Source: CAJINA01 sp964636125 (GTDB lineage Bacteria; Desulfobacterota; Desulfobacteria; Desulfobacterales; CAJINA01). From it: a stretch of 64,000 nucleotides of DNA. Under the pieces are notes generated by a model. It worked only from the letters and a program-made list of their open reading frames with translations, searched no databases and was not told the origin of the DNA. Below are positions 16,709 to 25,643 of the stretch, piece after piece. Every line of letters starts with the position of its first letter. The stretch's first letter is position 1. The position numbers and the translations under genes were made by a program. The DNA is taken from positions 1-64,000 of the forward strand of contig CAZWPX010000007.1 in the NCBI GenBank assembly GCA_964636125.1, given 5' to 3'.

Positions 16709-19131
16709 TGGAAAAACAATATGATGAAAGCAGTATAGATGTTTTAGAAGGGCTTGAGCCAGTCAGACTCAGACCTTCAATGTATATTGGTAATGTGGAT
16801 GTGGCCGGACTGCACCACCTGGTTTACGAAGTGGTGGATAACAGTATTGATGAGGCCATGGCGGGGTATTGTGATACCATAAACGTCCTGGTCCATACCG
16901 ACAACAGTATTACCGTTGAAGATAACGGCCGCGGTATTCCTGTGGGTATCCATAAAACGGAACAGGTTCCGGCGGTTGAGGTGGTACTCACAAAACTCCA
17001 CGCCGGCGGTAAATTTGATAATGAGAGCTACAAAGTATCCGGAGGGCTTCATGGCGTCGGTGTCAGTGTGGTCAATGCGCTTTCAAGCTTTCTTGAAGTT
17101 GAGATTTACACGAAAGGCAAAAGTTATCATCAGACTTATGAAAAAGGAATTAAAACCAATGAGTTGAAAGAAAACGGGGCCACGACCAAAAACGGCACAA
17201 AAATACATTTTCTACCTGACAGCAGCATCTTTAATTCATCCGAATACAGTTATGATATTCTGAGCAGGCGGCTGCGTGAGCTGGCGTTTTTAAACAGGGG
17301 CATCCGGATAAAACTCAGGGATGAACGGTCTGAGGCCCGCGATGAATTCTATTACGAAGGCGGTATTGTATCCTTTGTAAAATATATAAACCGTCATCAT
17401 ACAGCCCTGCATGAACCGGTTTTTATAGAAGGCATAAAAAATGATGTCCAGATAGAGGTGGCCATCCAGTACAATGACACCTATAAGGATCAGATTTTTT
17501 CTTTTGCCAATAACATCAACACAGCTGAAGGGGGCTTTCATCTGATAGGATTCAAGGCCGGCCTGACCAGAACCATAAACCAGTATTCCATCAAGGGGAA
17601 CCTGCCCAAAAACCTCCAGGCCAAAATTAGCGGAGATGACATCCGAGAGGGCCTGACAGCGATTATCAGTGTCAGAATTATGTCTCCCCAGTTTGAGGGA
17701 CAAACCAAAACAAAACTTGGCAACAGTGAGGTTAAGGGGCTGGTAGAATCCCTGGTCAATGAAAAACTAAGTATTTTTCTGGAGGAAAATCCTGCGGTTG
17801 CCAAAAAGATTATGTCCAAGGCAGTTGATGCCGCCCGGGCCCGGGACGCAGCCAAGCGGGCCCGCGACCTGGCCAGAAAGCAAGGCTCCCTGATTGACTC
17901 GACCCTGCCCGGCAAATTGGCCGAATGCCAGTACACCGATCCGGAAGTGAGGGAAATCTTCCTTGTGGAGGGCGATTCGGCCGGCGGCAGTGCCAAGCAG
18001 GGCCGGGATAGAAGGTTTCAGGCTATTTTACCGCTCAAGGGAAAAATTCTCAATGTAGAAAAAGCCAGATTTGATAAAATCCTCAGGAGTGAGGAAATTA
18101 AGAACATCATTACTGCACTGGGAACCGGGGTTGGTAAAGAAGAATACGATATTGAAAAGATAAGGTACCACAAAGTTATTATCATGACTGATGCTGATGT
18201 GGATGGCTCGCACATCAGGACACTCCTGCTCACTTTTTTCTACAGGCAGATGCCTGAAATAGTGGATAGAGGGTTTCTCTATATTGCTCAGCCGCCATTG
18301 TTTAAAGTTGGGAAGGGAAAAAATCCGACCTATCTCAAGGACGAAACGGAACTTAATGACTACGTTCTTAAACGGGCCTGTAAAAACCGGGTTGTAAAAA
18401 CCGGGGAACAGGCTTTAAGTGATCATGTTCTCTATTTGTTTCTCTGTGAACTGGCCGAATACCTGTCCATTATCGAAAGAATTGAATCTAAAAGAATTAT
18501 GGCGGACCTGGTAGAGTTTCTCATCTACAAAGGGGTTGAAGGAAAAGAATTCCTGCAAGACCGGGAAAAAATGGAGGCCCTGAAAGACGATCTTTTGGAG
18601 AGTGGCTATAATGCCGGTGATATGATCTGGAATGAAGACGCCGGGGTCTACGAGATCGTTGTGACACCGGACGATACAGATAACGCAGACGTTGCCTTTG
18701 TTTCCGGGACGGAAAAATCATTTGTACCCTTGAAAATCGGCCGGGGCCTCGTCTATTCAAACAACTATCAGAAAGCTTGCCTGCTGGGTAAAAAAATAGT
18801 GCTGCAGGACAACCCTCCCTTTATTATCAGCCTGACGGATAAGGATATCGAAGACACTGAAATTAAATATAAAAAAGAACTTTTCGGGCATATGCTTGAA
18901 GAGGGCAAGAAAGGTCTTAATCTGCAGCGGTATAAAGGTCTGGGTGAAATGAACCCGGATCAATTATGGGAAACCACCATGGAACCGGAAAACAGGACCC
19001 TCTGCCAGGTTAGAATTGAAGATGTCATTGAAACAAATGCCATCTTTACGATTTTAATGGGGGAAGAGGTGGAACCCAGGCGTGAGTTTATCCAGGAAAA
19101 TGCCCTGGAGGTCAGCACGCTCGATATTTAA
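16708..19131 (+). CDS. gyrB: DNA gyrase subunit B
   Basis: GyrB is the ATPase subunit of DNA gyrase, which adds negative supercoils. The protein has 807 residues, close to the 804 of E. coli, and keeps the insertion in the TOPRIM part that is typical of Gram-negative bacteria. Visible motifs are RPSMYIG, EVVDNSIDEA and VEDNGRGIPVGIH in the GHKL ATPase, SGGLHGVG, the TOPRIM EGDSAGG with its Glu, and DADVDGSHI. The C-terminal RYKGLGEMNPDQLWETTM is typical. It is translationally coupled to dnaN and followed by a strong terminator; recF, common between the two in other bacteria, is missing. Confidence 0.97.
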   Translation: MEKQYDESSIDVLEGLEPVRLRPSMYIGNVDVAGLHHLVYEVVDNSIDEAMAGYCDTINVLVHTDNSITVEDNGRGIPVGIHKTEQVPAVEVVLTKLHAGGKFDNESYKVSGGLHGVGVSVVNALSSFLEVEIYTKGKSYHQTYEKGIKTNELKENGATTKNGTKIHFLPDSSIFNSSEYSYDILSRRLRELAFLNRGIRIKLRDERSEARDEFYYEGGIVSFVKYINRHHTALHEPVFIEGIKNDVQIEVAIQYNDTYKDQIFSFANNINTAEGGFHLIGFKAGLTRTINQYSIKGNLPKNLQAKISGDDIREGLTAIISVRIMSPQFEGQTKTKLGNSEVKGLVESLVNEKLSIFLEENPAVAKKIMSKAVDAARARDAAKRARDLARKQGSLIDSTLPGKLAECQYTDPEVREIFLVEGDSAGGSAKQGRDRRFQAILPLKGKILNVEKARFDKILRSEEIKNIITALGTGVGKEEYDIEKIRYHKVIIMTDADVDGSHIRTLLLTFFYRQMPEIVDRGFLYIAQPPLFKVGKGKNPTYLKDETELNDYVLKRACKNRVVKTGEQALSDHVLYLFLCELAEYLSIIERIESKRIMADLVEFLIYKGVEGKEFLQDREKMEALKDDLLESGYNAGDMIWNEDAGVYEIVVTPDDTDNADVAFVSGTEKSFVPLKIGRGLVYSNNYQKACLLGKKIVLQDNPPFIISLTDKDIEDTEIKYKKELFGHMLEEGKKGLNLQRYKGLGEMNPDQLWETTMEPENRTLCQVRIEDVIETNAIFTILMGEEVEPRREFIQENALEVSTLDI

Positions 19132-19210
19132 CTTAAGAGAATGCCGATCAGGATTATTTAGATTTTAAAAGCTGGTATTGAAGGGCCGCACGCCAGTGGC
19201 ATGCGAAATG

Positions 19211-19238
19211 ACCGGAAGGATTTCCTTCCGGTTTTTTA
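19211..19238 (+). terminator. Rho-independent terminator after gyrB
   Basis: A 9-bp perfect stem (19211-19219 with 19224-19232), a 4-base loop and a run of T make a textbook terminator about 80 bp after the gyrB stop. Confidence 0.9.
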
Positions 19239-19357
19239 TTAATCGATTGAAAACCCGGTTTTGATTGATATATTGAGAAAAATGAAACCTCTTTTGAAAA
19301 AGGGGCGGTCATAGATGCCTTCACCCAACATTGTACCCGGTGTTTGCGGAGATACAG

Positions 19358-21523
19358 ATGAAAATTTCTAAGAATGCTTTAAAAGTGCTGCAAAAAAGAT
19401 ATTTTTCCGATGGGGAGTCCTGGGAGGGTCTCTGCCGGCGGGTTGCCCACACGGTAGCTGAAGACGAAAAAACAGAGTCTGATAAGAAGAAATGGTCAAA
19501 AAAATATTATGATCTGATGCACGAACTTGAATTTCTGCCCAACAGCCCGACCTTGCGGAACTTTGGCAGGAATAAAGGCAGCGGCAGCGCCTGTTTTGTT
19601 TTACCGCTGGAGGACAGCCGTAAAGGTATTTTCAAAACCCTGTCGGATGCTGTAGATGTACAGGCCTATGGCGGTGGAACCGGCATGGATTTTTCTAAAA
19701 TTCGACCCAGGGGGGATCGGGTAGAATCCACCGGCGGGACAGCTACCGGGCCGATCGCCATTATGGGGATTTTTGATTATACCGTTGGGGACATCATTAA
19801 GCAGGGCGGCACCCGGCACGGCGCCAACATGGGAATTTTAAGGGTCGATCATCCGGATATTGACGCCTTTATCCATGCAAAGACTTTGGAGGGAGATCTA
19901 AAAAATTTCAATATTTCCGTGGGTGTCACCAATGATTTTATGCAGGCTGTCGAAAAGGATGAGGCCTATAACCTTGTTTTCAATGGTGAAAAGCGACAAA
20001 CCCGCCAGGCCAGATCCGTCTGGGGTGCAATTGTGGCTGCTGCCTGGCGAAACGGTGAACCGGGGATCGTTTTTTTAGACACCATCAATCAGCATAACCC
20101 GCTTGCCGGGGCAGGCGTTATTACCGCAACAAACCCTTGCGGTGAACAGCCGCTTTTACCCTATAACTCCTGCAACCTTGGATCCATAAACCTGAACGCT
20201 GTCGTTAAAGGGGACTGGTTAACCGGCAAGCCCCAAATCGACTGGAACAGGCTTAAAAAAATTACACGTACGGCTGTTCGATTCCTGGATTCGGTAATAT
20301 CAACCAACCAATACCCGCTGCCCGAGATCGAGACAACCACAAAAAGGTTCCGGCAGGTCGGCCTGGGCCTTATGGGCTTTGCCGATCTGTGTATAAAACT
20401 GCACCTGCGCTATGGATCAGAAAAATCTGCAACCCTGGCCCGGAAGCTGATGACCTGTATTTATACCCAGGCCGATGAAACATCCCTTAAATTGGGAGAA
20501 GAGAAGGGACCGGCCCCGATTTTCCAGGAATCGAAATCCGGCCGGGCCGGACGACGCAACGGGGCGCTGACGTCCATTGCACCCACCGGAACCCTGTCTG
20601 TCCTGGCGGATTGTTCCTCCGGCTGCGAACCGCATTTTGCCTTTCAATACACCAAGGATTGCCTCGAAGGTGAAAGACTGGAGATGCTGCCAGCCGTTTT
20701 CAGACAGTGGCTGGGGAAAAGTGACCCGGGCCGGCTTCCGGATTACTTTGTCACAGCCGATGATATTACCCTGGATGAACACGTCTTGATTCAGGCCGCA
20801 TTCCAGAGCAACGGCGTGGACGCGGGCGTCTCAAAAACAATCAATGCGCCGGCCCGTACAGACAAAAAGGCGGTTTCCAAGGCTTTTTTCAAAGCTTGGA
20901 AATCCGGCTGCAAGGGGCTGACATTTTACCGCCAGGGGTCGCGCGACATACAGGTTCTCCAGACTGAGGCTGTTGAAAAAAGAGCAGAAGCGCCCCCATA
21001 TCTAAATCGGGGCGAACTGAAAAAACGGCCGCGGGCGACAACCGGACCCAGCCTGAAAATGAAAACGGCCTGTGGAAAACTGTATGTGGACCCCCATTTT
21101 GACAACGAGGGTGTTATTGAAGTCTTCATTCGCACTGAAGGCGGCGGCTGCACCGCGAACACGAAAGCTCTCGGGGTGCTCCTCTCCTACTGCCTGCGGG
21201 CAGGCATTGCCCCGGAAACCCTCATTAAATCCATGAAATCTCTTCACTGTACCGCCTGCACCCGGGCGATTCTTTCCGGAAAAGAGGTGGAGGTAAACAG
21301 TTGCGCCGCAGGTATGGGCAAGGGGCTGGAGATTGCCCTGAAAAACAGCACCATCTACCGCCAGGTGATGGAACAGATAGAGGATGCGGAAATCCATTTT
21401 AAGACGGCCACACCGGCAACCGCCGCCAACCGGCAGCGTTGTCCGGATTGCGGGAATCCGCTCAACCGGGCCAGTGGCTGTATCCTCTGTTCTAGCCCGG
21501 ACTGTGGCTGGAGTCGCTGTTAG
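19358..21523 (+). CDS. nrdJ: Adenosylcobalamin-dependent (class II) ribonucleotide reductase
   Basis: NrdJ reduces ribonucleotides to deoxyribonucleotides using a radical formed from coenzyme B12, so it works without oxygen. The 721-residue protein shows PNSPTLRN at the start, GGGTGMDFSKIRP, NPCGEQPLLPYNSCNLGSIN, and SIAPTGTLS in the alpha/beta barrel. A TSCPD-type segment follows (GGCTANTKALG, then the HCTACTRA cysteines), and the tail has a four-cysteine zinc-like part (CPDCGNPLNRASGC and CSSPDCGW). The ATG at 19358 follows GGAGATACAG; a TTG nine codons earlier is less likely. No NrdR box or cobalamin riboswitch was evident upstream. The TAG stop lies at the left edge of a palindromic repeat. 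Confidence 0.95.
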   Translation: MKISKNALKVLQKRYFSDGESWEGLCRRVAHTVAEDEKTESDKKKWSKKYYDLMHELEFLPNSPTLRNFGRNKGSGSACFVLPLEDSRKGIFKTLSDAVDVQAYGGGTGMDFSKIRPRGDRVESTGGTATGPIAIMGIFDYTVGDIIKQGGTRHGANMGILRVDHPDIDAFIHAKTLEGDLKNFNISVGVTNDFMQAVEKDEAYNLVFNGEKRQTRQARSVWGAIVAAAWRNGEPGIVFLDTINQHNPLAGAGVITATNPCGEQPLLPYNSCNLGSINLNAVVKGDWLTGKPQIDWNRLKKITRTAVRFLDSVISTNQYPLPEIETTTKRFRQVGLGLMGFADLCIKLHLRYGSEKSATLARKLMTCIYTQADETSLKLGEEKGPAPIFQESKSGRAGRRNGALTSIAPTGTLSVLADCSSGCEPHFAFQYTKDCLEGERLEMLPAVFRQWLGKSDPGRLPDYFVTADDITLDEHVLIQAAFQSNGVDAGVSKTINAPARTDKKAVSKAFFKAWKSGCKGLTFYRQGSRDIQVLQTEAVEKRAEAPPYLNRGELKKRPRATTGPSLKMKTACGKLYVDPHFDNEGVIEVFIRTEGGGCTANTKALGVLLSYCLRAGIAPETLIKSMKSLHCTACTRAILSGKEVEVNSCAAGMGKGLEIALKNSTIYRQVMEQIEDAEIHFKTATPATAANRQRCPDCGNPLNRASGCILCSSPDCGWSRC

Positions 21524-21667
21524 AAGTGGTTTCAAAACCTCCCCTCGGGCTCAATCTCGGCGTTGGCCGACAGCGTCTAATCCTCGAAATACTTGCGTAT
21601 TCCTCCGGGTAGACACTGTCAACCGCCTTGACCTTGAACCCGATTGAAGACTTTGAAACCACTTCAA
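21521..21667. repeat. Palindromic MITE-like element, variant C
   Basis: The ends GAAGTGGTTTCAAA (21523-21536) and its exact reverse complement (21652-21665) are 14-bp perfect terminal inverted repeats. Similarity between the arms goes on inward with mismatches for about 40 bp, so the whole piece could fold into one long hairpin. The inner part shares blocks with the elements at 28731 and 50456 (CGGCGTT, AATCCTCG, CCTCCGG, CCTTG and TGAACC in the same order), which suggests one family with different ends. It fills the gap between nrdJ and the thymidylate synthase gene, and the nrdJ stop TAG is at its left border. Confidence 0.65.
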
Positions 21668-21762
21668 TATATTATAAATGATACTTGACCGAGATGAGAA
21701 ATATAAGTTATCTTTGACCATTGAACTTGAGCACTTCAATACCAACCGGAGTGGATATTCTT

Positions 21763-22554
21763 ATGAAAATTCATTTTATTCAGGCGCGGGATCTGCCGGA
21801 CCTGTGGTTTCAGGCCGTTCACGACATCCTTGATCAGGGTAGAAAATTCACCATCGACCGGGGATCTTATGCCGGGCAGACCCGGTTGGAATATGATTAT
21901 TTCTGCGGGCAGGTGAAATATCCCGGCACGCAGCCGGTCATTCCGGATATTCCACCTGCCTGCGGAATTCCAAATCCAGTTGAAGAAGCCTATATTTATG
22001 GCGGGGACGGGTATGAGCGCTCCTACATCGAGTATCTGATGACCGGTGAAAAGGAGAAAGGCGAATCTTACACCTACGGTGAAAGACTTACCCGGGCACC
22101 CATTACCGGAGCTAAACTGGCCTGGTGGGAAGAAAACAACTCAGACATAATCGACCAAAGAGAGGTGGATGGCTGTGCTGTTTTTGAGGAGGAGGGCCAA
22201 TTATACCTCAACCAGATCGAGTGGATTATTCAGACCTATAAAAAGCACGGACACCGCAACAACCAGATGGTCCTGCAGGTGGCCCACCCCTCTGACTGCA
22301 CCCTGCTGGACCCGCCCTGTTTAAGGTCCATCGATACCCGTATCCAGGATGGAACCCTGAATTTTTTCGTCTATTTTCGCTCCTGGGACCTCTGGGGTGG
22401 CCTGCCCGCCAACCTGGCCGGGATTCAAAATTTAAAGGAGTACATGGCGGGTGAAATCGGAGTGAAGGACGGTGAAATGATCATTGAAAGCAAAGGGTTG
22501 CACCTGTATGGATATGCGGAGGACCTGGCCAAACTGCGCTGCCTGAAAGAGTAA
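21763..22554 (+). CDS. thyA: Thymidylate synthase family protein, archaeal type
   Basis: The protein has 263 residues and ends with the thymidylate synthase signature: DPPCLRSIDTRI with the catalytic Cys near 185, then FFVYFRSWDLWGGLPANLAG, matching the RSxDxxxGLPxNxA part of ThyA. The N-terminal half does not look like classical ThyA but is like the archaeal thymidylate synthase group (TIGR03283) known from methanogens. It would convert dUMP to dTMP with a folate donor. The ATG at 21763 follows GGAGTGG. Following nrdJ, it would complete a deoxynucleotide supply pair; the repeat between them does not contain a clear terminator for plus-strand transcripts. The archaeal type is a reading from memory, not a search. 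Confidence 0.85.
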   Translation: MKIHFIQARDLPDLWFQAVHDILDQGRKFTIDRGSYAGQTRLEYDYFCGQVKYPGTQPVIPDIPPACGIPNPVEEAYIYGGDGYERSYIEYLMTGEKEKGESYTYGERLTRAPITGAKLAWWEENNSDIIDQREVDGCAVFEEEGQLYLNQIEWIIQTYKKHGHRNNQMVLQVAHPSDCTLLDPPCLRSIDTRIQDGTLNFFVYFRSWDLWGGLPANLAGIQNLKEYMAGEIGVKDGEMIIESKGLHLYGYAEDLAKLRCLKE

Positions 22555-22683
22555 GACCTTAATTCTGTTCATACTAAAGAAACTATTGCACATATATCAT
22601 CGCGGGTTACAACCCATCAGCCCTTGCCTTCTTCGGGTGCTGATCAACAATGCCGGCGATGGAAAAAAATTTCTGGAGCCGGC

Positions 22684-23745
22684 ATGAGTCATGGCACATA
22701 TCTCATCACTGGTGGCGCCGGTTTCGTCGGCACGCATCTGGCTTGTCGGCTGAAGGAGACCCGCGAAGACGCCAAGGTGACGGCGCTGGATAACCTCAGA
22801 CGGCGCGGATCAGAACGCAACCTTTCACGGTTGAGCGACCACGACGTACGGTTTCTCCACGGCGATGTCCGAAACACTGAAGATCTTGCCGCCACGGGAG
22901 ACTTCGACATCCTCATTGACTGTTCGGCCGAACCGTCCGTGCTGGCGGGATATCAGAAAGGCGCCGGTTATGTGGTCAACACCAATCTGGTGGGAACAAT
23001 TAACTGCCTGGAGCTAGCACGAACCCGGGGAGCGGGGTTCGTCTTCCTGTCCACCAGCCGGGTATACCCATTGGCGGCCGTCAACGCCATTCGCTGCACC
23101 GAAACGGAATCACGCTTTGCCATTGCATCGGAGCAAGACCTTGCGGGCGTATCCCCCCTGGGGATAACCGAATCATTTCCACTGGATGGCGCGCGATCAC
23201 TCTATGGGGCGACAAAACTCTGCTCAGAACTGATTCTTCAGGAATACGTTGAGGCCTTCGGTCTCCGGGGTGTCATCAATCGCTGCGGATTGATCACCGG
23301 ACCGGGACAAGCGCCGAAAATTGATCAGGGCGTGGTGGCACTTTGGGTACTCCAACACATCATGGACGGCCACCTGGATTACATCGGCCACGGAGGGGTG
23401 GGAAAGCAGGTCCGCGACATGCTCCACGTGGAGGATCTCTTCGTGCTGATCAACCGTCAACTGGATCAAATGAACGATCTTCGCGGAGATGTCTTCAATG
23501 TGGGTGGTGGGCCGGCCAACAGTGTTTCTCTGCAGGAACTAACCCAATTGTGCCGAGAGGTCACGGGCAATCGCCTTTCCATCGGCACCATACCCGAAAA
23601 TCGGCAGGGCGATGTGAAAACATTTGTAACCGACACGAGCCGTGTCTCCAGCCGGTTTTCATGGCAGCCTGAAATCGGTCGTCGAACCATCGTTGAAGAT
23701 CTGGCCAAATGGATCCGTTCAACCACTGGTATGACAATAGAATGA
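22684..23745 (+). CDS. NAD-dependent epimerase/dehydratase (extended SDR)
   Basis: This 353-residue protein is an extended short-chain dehydrogenase acting on a nucleotide sugar. It has the Rossmann motif GGAGFVG (10-16), an acidic LDN end of strand two, and the catalytic Tyr 174 and Lys 178 in YGATK; an STSRVY strand supplies the Ser/Thr. Further on, GLITGPGQ and VRDMLHVEDL are typical of NDP-hexose or CDP-paratose epimerases. ATG at 22684 is preceded by GGAG; upstream codons in the same frame lack a better site. It is the first gene of a four-gene sugar cassette and a distant relative of the next gene. Substrate is unknown. Confidence 0.9.
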   Translation: MSHGTYLITGGAGFVGTHLACRLKETREDAKVTALDNLRRRGSERNLSRLSDHDVRFLHGDVRNTEDLAATGDFDILIDCSAEPSVLAGYQKGAGYVVNTNLVGTINCLELARTRGAGFVFLSTSRVYPLAAVNAIRCTETESRFAIASEQDLAGVSPLGITESFPLDGARSLYGATKLCSELILQEYVEAFGLRGVINRCGLITGPGQAPKIDQGVVALWVLQHIMDGHLDYIGHGGVGKQVRDMLHVEDLFVLINRQLDQMNDLRGDVFNVGGGPANSVSLQELTQLCREVTGNRLSIGTIPENRQGDVKTFVTDTSRVSSRFSWQPEIGRRTIVEDLAKWIRSTTGMTIE

Positions 23746-23770
23746 TCATTTTAAACAAAGCGAGAATCAC

Positions 23771-24835
23771 ATGCAACCAGTGGCATTGATTACCGGATCG
23801 GCTGGATTGATCGGATCCGAAACGGTAAAATTCTTCAGCAAAAAAGGATTTCTGACTATAGGCATCGACAACGACCTGAGAAGCGTGTTCTTTGGTCCCG
23901 AAGCGTCGACGGTGTGGAACCGAAAGGCGCTTGAAGACTCCGTTCCCGATTATATCCACTGTCATGCCGACATCCGCGATGAACCGGAAATGGCCGCCAT
24001 CTTCAGTCGATACGGGAAGCATATTCGCATCGTCATCCATACGGCGGCGCAACCATCCCATGACTGGGCCGCCGGCAATCCGACGCTCGACTTCTCCGTC
24101 AATGCCACGGGCACATTGGTTCTTTTGGAAAACACCCGGCGTTATTGCCCTGAGGCCGTCTTTATATTCACCTCTACAAATAAAGTATACGGAGATCGTC
24201 CCAACGGTCTTCCCCTGGTGGAACACGAAACGCGTTGGGAACTTGAAACCACGAGCGCCTATTACGCCAACGGTATCGACGAGTCCATGCCCATCGATCA
24301 ATCTAAGCATTCCCTCTTCGGTGTGTCCAAGGTGGCCGCTGATCTTATGGTACAAGAATACGGTCGCTACTTCGGTATGCAGACCGCCTGCTTCAGGGGA
24401 GGATGTCTCACCGGTCCGGGGCACTCTGGGGCGCAACTTCACGGTTTTTTGTCATATCTGATGAAATGTACGCTCACAGGACAACCCTATACCATATACG
24501 GGTACAAGGGGAAGCAGGTCCGCGACAATATTTTCTCGTCGGACCTCGTCGGCATGTTCTGGGAATTTTACCAGGCACCGAAGATCGGTGAAGTTTACAA
24601 TGCCGGCGGCGGAAGGGCGCGCAGCTGTTCGGTGTTAGAAGCGATTGAGCTTTGCGAAACAATTGCGGGGAAGAAAATGAACGTGACTTATTCAGATGAA
24701 AACCGCAACGGTGACCACATCTGGTGGATTTCGGATTGCCGGCGGTTTGAATCCCATTATCCCGAATGGTCGATTAAATTCGATCTGCCCACCATACTCA
24801 CTGATATCTGCCAAGGATTGCGCTCCCGTGTCTGA
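23771..24835 (+). CDS. CDP-paratose 2-epimerase-like protein (SDR)
   Basis: The 354-residue protein begins with ITGSAGLIGSE, the NAD-binding Rossmann motif. TSTNKVYGD and the later GRYFGMQTACFRGGCLTGPGHSG with the GYKGKQVRDNI motif are close to CDP-paratose 2-epimerase (tyvelose synthesis) and its relatives. The usual YxxxK is FGVSK here (Phe 183, Lys 187), so the catalytic Tyr position holds Phe; I recall similar Phe variants in this subgroup but cannot verify it. It follows the first epimerase after 25 bases and overlaps the next gene by eight. It likely interconverts a nucleotide sugar for a surface glycan; the exact substrate is unknown. Confidence 0.87.
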   Translation: MQPVALITGSAGLIGSETVKFFSKKGFLTIGIDNDLRSVFFGPEASTVWNRKALEDSVPDYIHCHADIRDEPEMAAIFSRYGKHIRIVIHTAAQPSHDWAAGNPTLDFSVNATGTLVLLENTRRYCPEAVFIFTSTNKVYGDRPNGLPLVEHETRWELETTSAYYANGIDESMPIDQSKHSLFGVSKVAADLMVQEYGRYFGMQTACFRGGCLTGPGHSGAQLHGFLSYLMKCTLTGQPYTIYGYKGKQVRDNIFSSDLVGMFWEFYQAPKIGEVYNAGGGRARSCSVLEAIELCETIAGKKMNVTYSDENRNGDHIWWISDCRRFESHYPEWSIKFDLPTILTDICQGLRSRV

Positions 24836-25643
24836 TCCATTTCCCGTCGAGCCAGCCACGCTGAAAATCTCTCTAGTACTACCGGCATACAATGAAGAGA
24901 TGAACATCGCGCCGACCCTCGAGGCCCTGTTGTCTGTGTTGCGGCCGGCGGCAATACCTTTTGAAATCATTGTCGTAAACGATAACTGCCGGGACAACAC
25001 AAGACAAATCGTCAAGGCGGTAATGACGAATGCACCGGAAATCGTTCTGGTGGACCGGCAGCCCCCCAGTGGCTTTGGGCGGGCGATTCGCGACGGCCTG
25101 CGTCATGTCACCGGCGATGTGGTTATTCCATATATGGCGGACCTCTCGGATGATCCCGCCGACGTGATCCACTACCACCGGCTGATCGCCGCAGGCAACG
25201 ACTGCGTTTTTGGATCCCGCTTTACACGAAAAAGCCGGGTCAACAGGTATCCATGGATGAAACTGATTGTGAATCGGCTGGTCAACCGGATGCTCCAAAT
25301 CTTGTTCTTGACAGGGCACAATGATCTTACCAACGCATTCAAAGCCTACCGCCGGGAAGTCATTGAGGCCATCGCCCCCCTTCAGGCCTGTCATTTTAAT
25401 ATCACCATCGAAATGTCTCTCTCGGCCCTGATCCGTGGGTATACCATCGCCACCATTCCTATCAACTGGAACGGCAGGACCTGGGGGGCTTCTCAACTCC
25501 ACCTGCGGCAGATGGGCCGGCGCTATCTGGCAACCTTGCTGAAAATCTGGTTTGAAAAGCTTCTCATCATGGATGATCTGACGGCGGAGCAGCAACGGAA
25601 GGACCGTCAGACGGAAGGCCGTACTCAGCAAAGGCATCCATGA
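24828..25643 (+). CDS. Glycosyltransferase family 2 (polyprenyl-phosphate sugar transferase-like)
   Basis: The 271-residue protein is a GT-A fold transferase. KISLVLPAYNEEMNIAPTLEAL (near the N-terminus), the EIIVVNDNCRDNT strand with its acidic residue, and the MADLSDDP metal-binding stretch are typical of dolichol-phosphate mannosyltransferase-like GT2 enzymes. A conserved NGRTWGASQ loop lies near 220. No multi-pass membrane segments are present, so it should work at the inner face of the membrane. The start is GTG at 24828, overlapping the end of the epimerase by eight bases, with AAGGA upstream; no in-frame ATG gives the conserved N-terminus. It probably loads the sugar made by the two epimerases onto a lipid carrier. 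Confidence 0.87.
   Translation: MSDPFPVEPATLKISLVLPAYNEEMNIAPTLEALLSVLRPAAIPFEIIVVNDNCRDNTRQIVKAVMTNAPEIVLVDRQPPSGFGRAIRDGLRHVTGDVVIPYMADLSDDPADVIHYHRLIAAGNDCVFGSRFTRKSRVNRYPWMKLIVNRLVNRMLQILFLTGHNDLTNAFKAYRREVIEAIAPLQACHFNITIEMSLSALIRGYTIATIPINWNGRTWGASQLHLRQMGRRYLATLLKIWFEKLLIMDDLTAEQQRKDRQTEGRTQQRHP

Noticed and set aside
19240..19357. Possible NrdR box or cobalamin riboswitch ahead of nrdJ
   Set aside because: Best NrdR match is about 9 of 16 bases, and the 118 bases are too short and lack B12-box-like sequence.
23561..24442. Minus-strand open frame of 293 codons within the epimerase genes
   Set aside because: Both epimerases on the plus strand have strong family motifs; this frame shows none.
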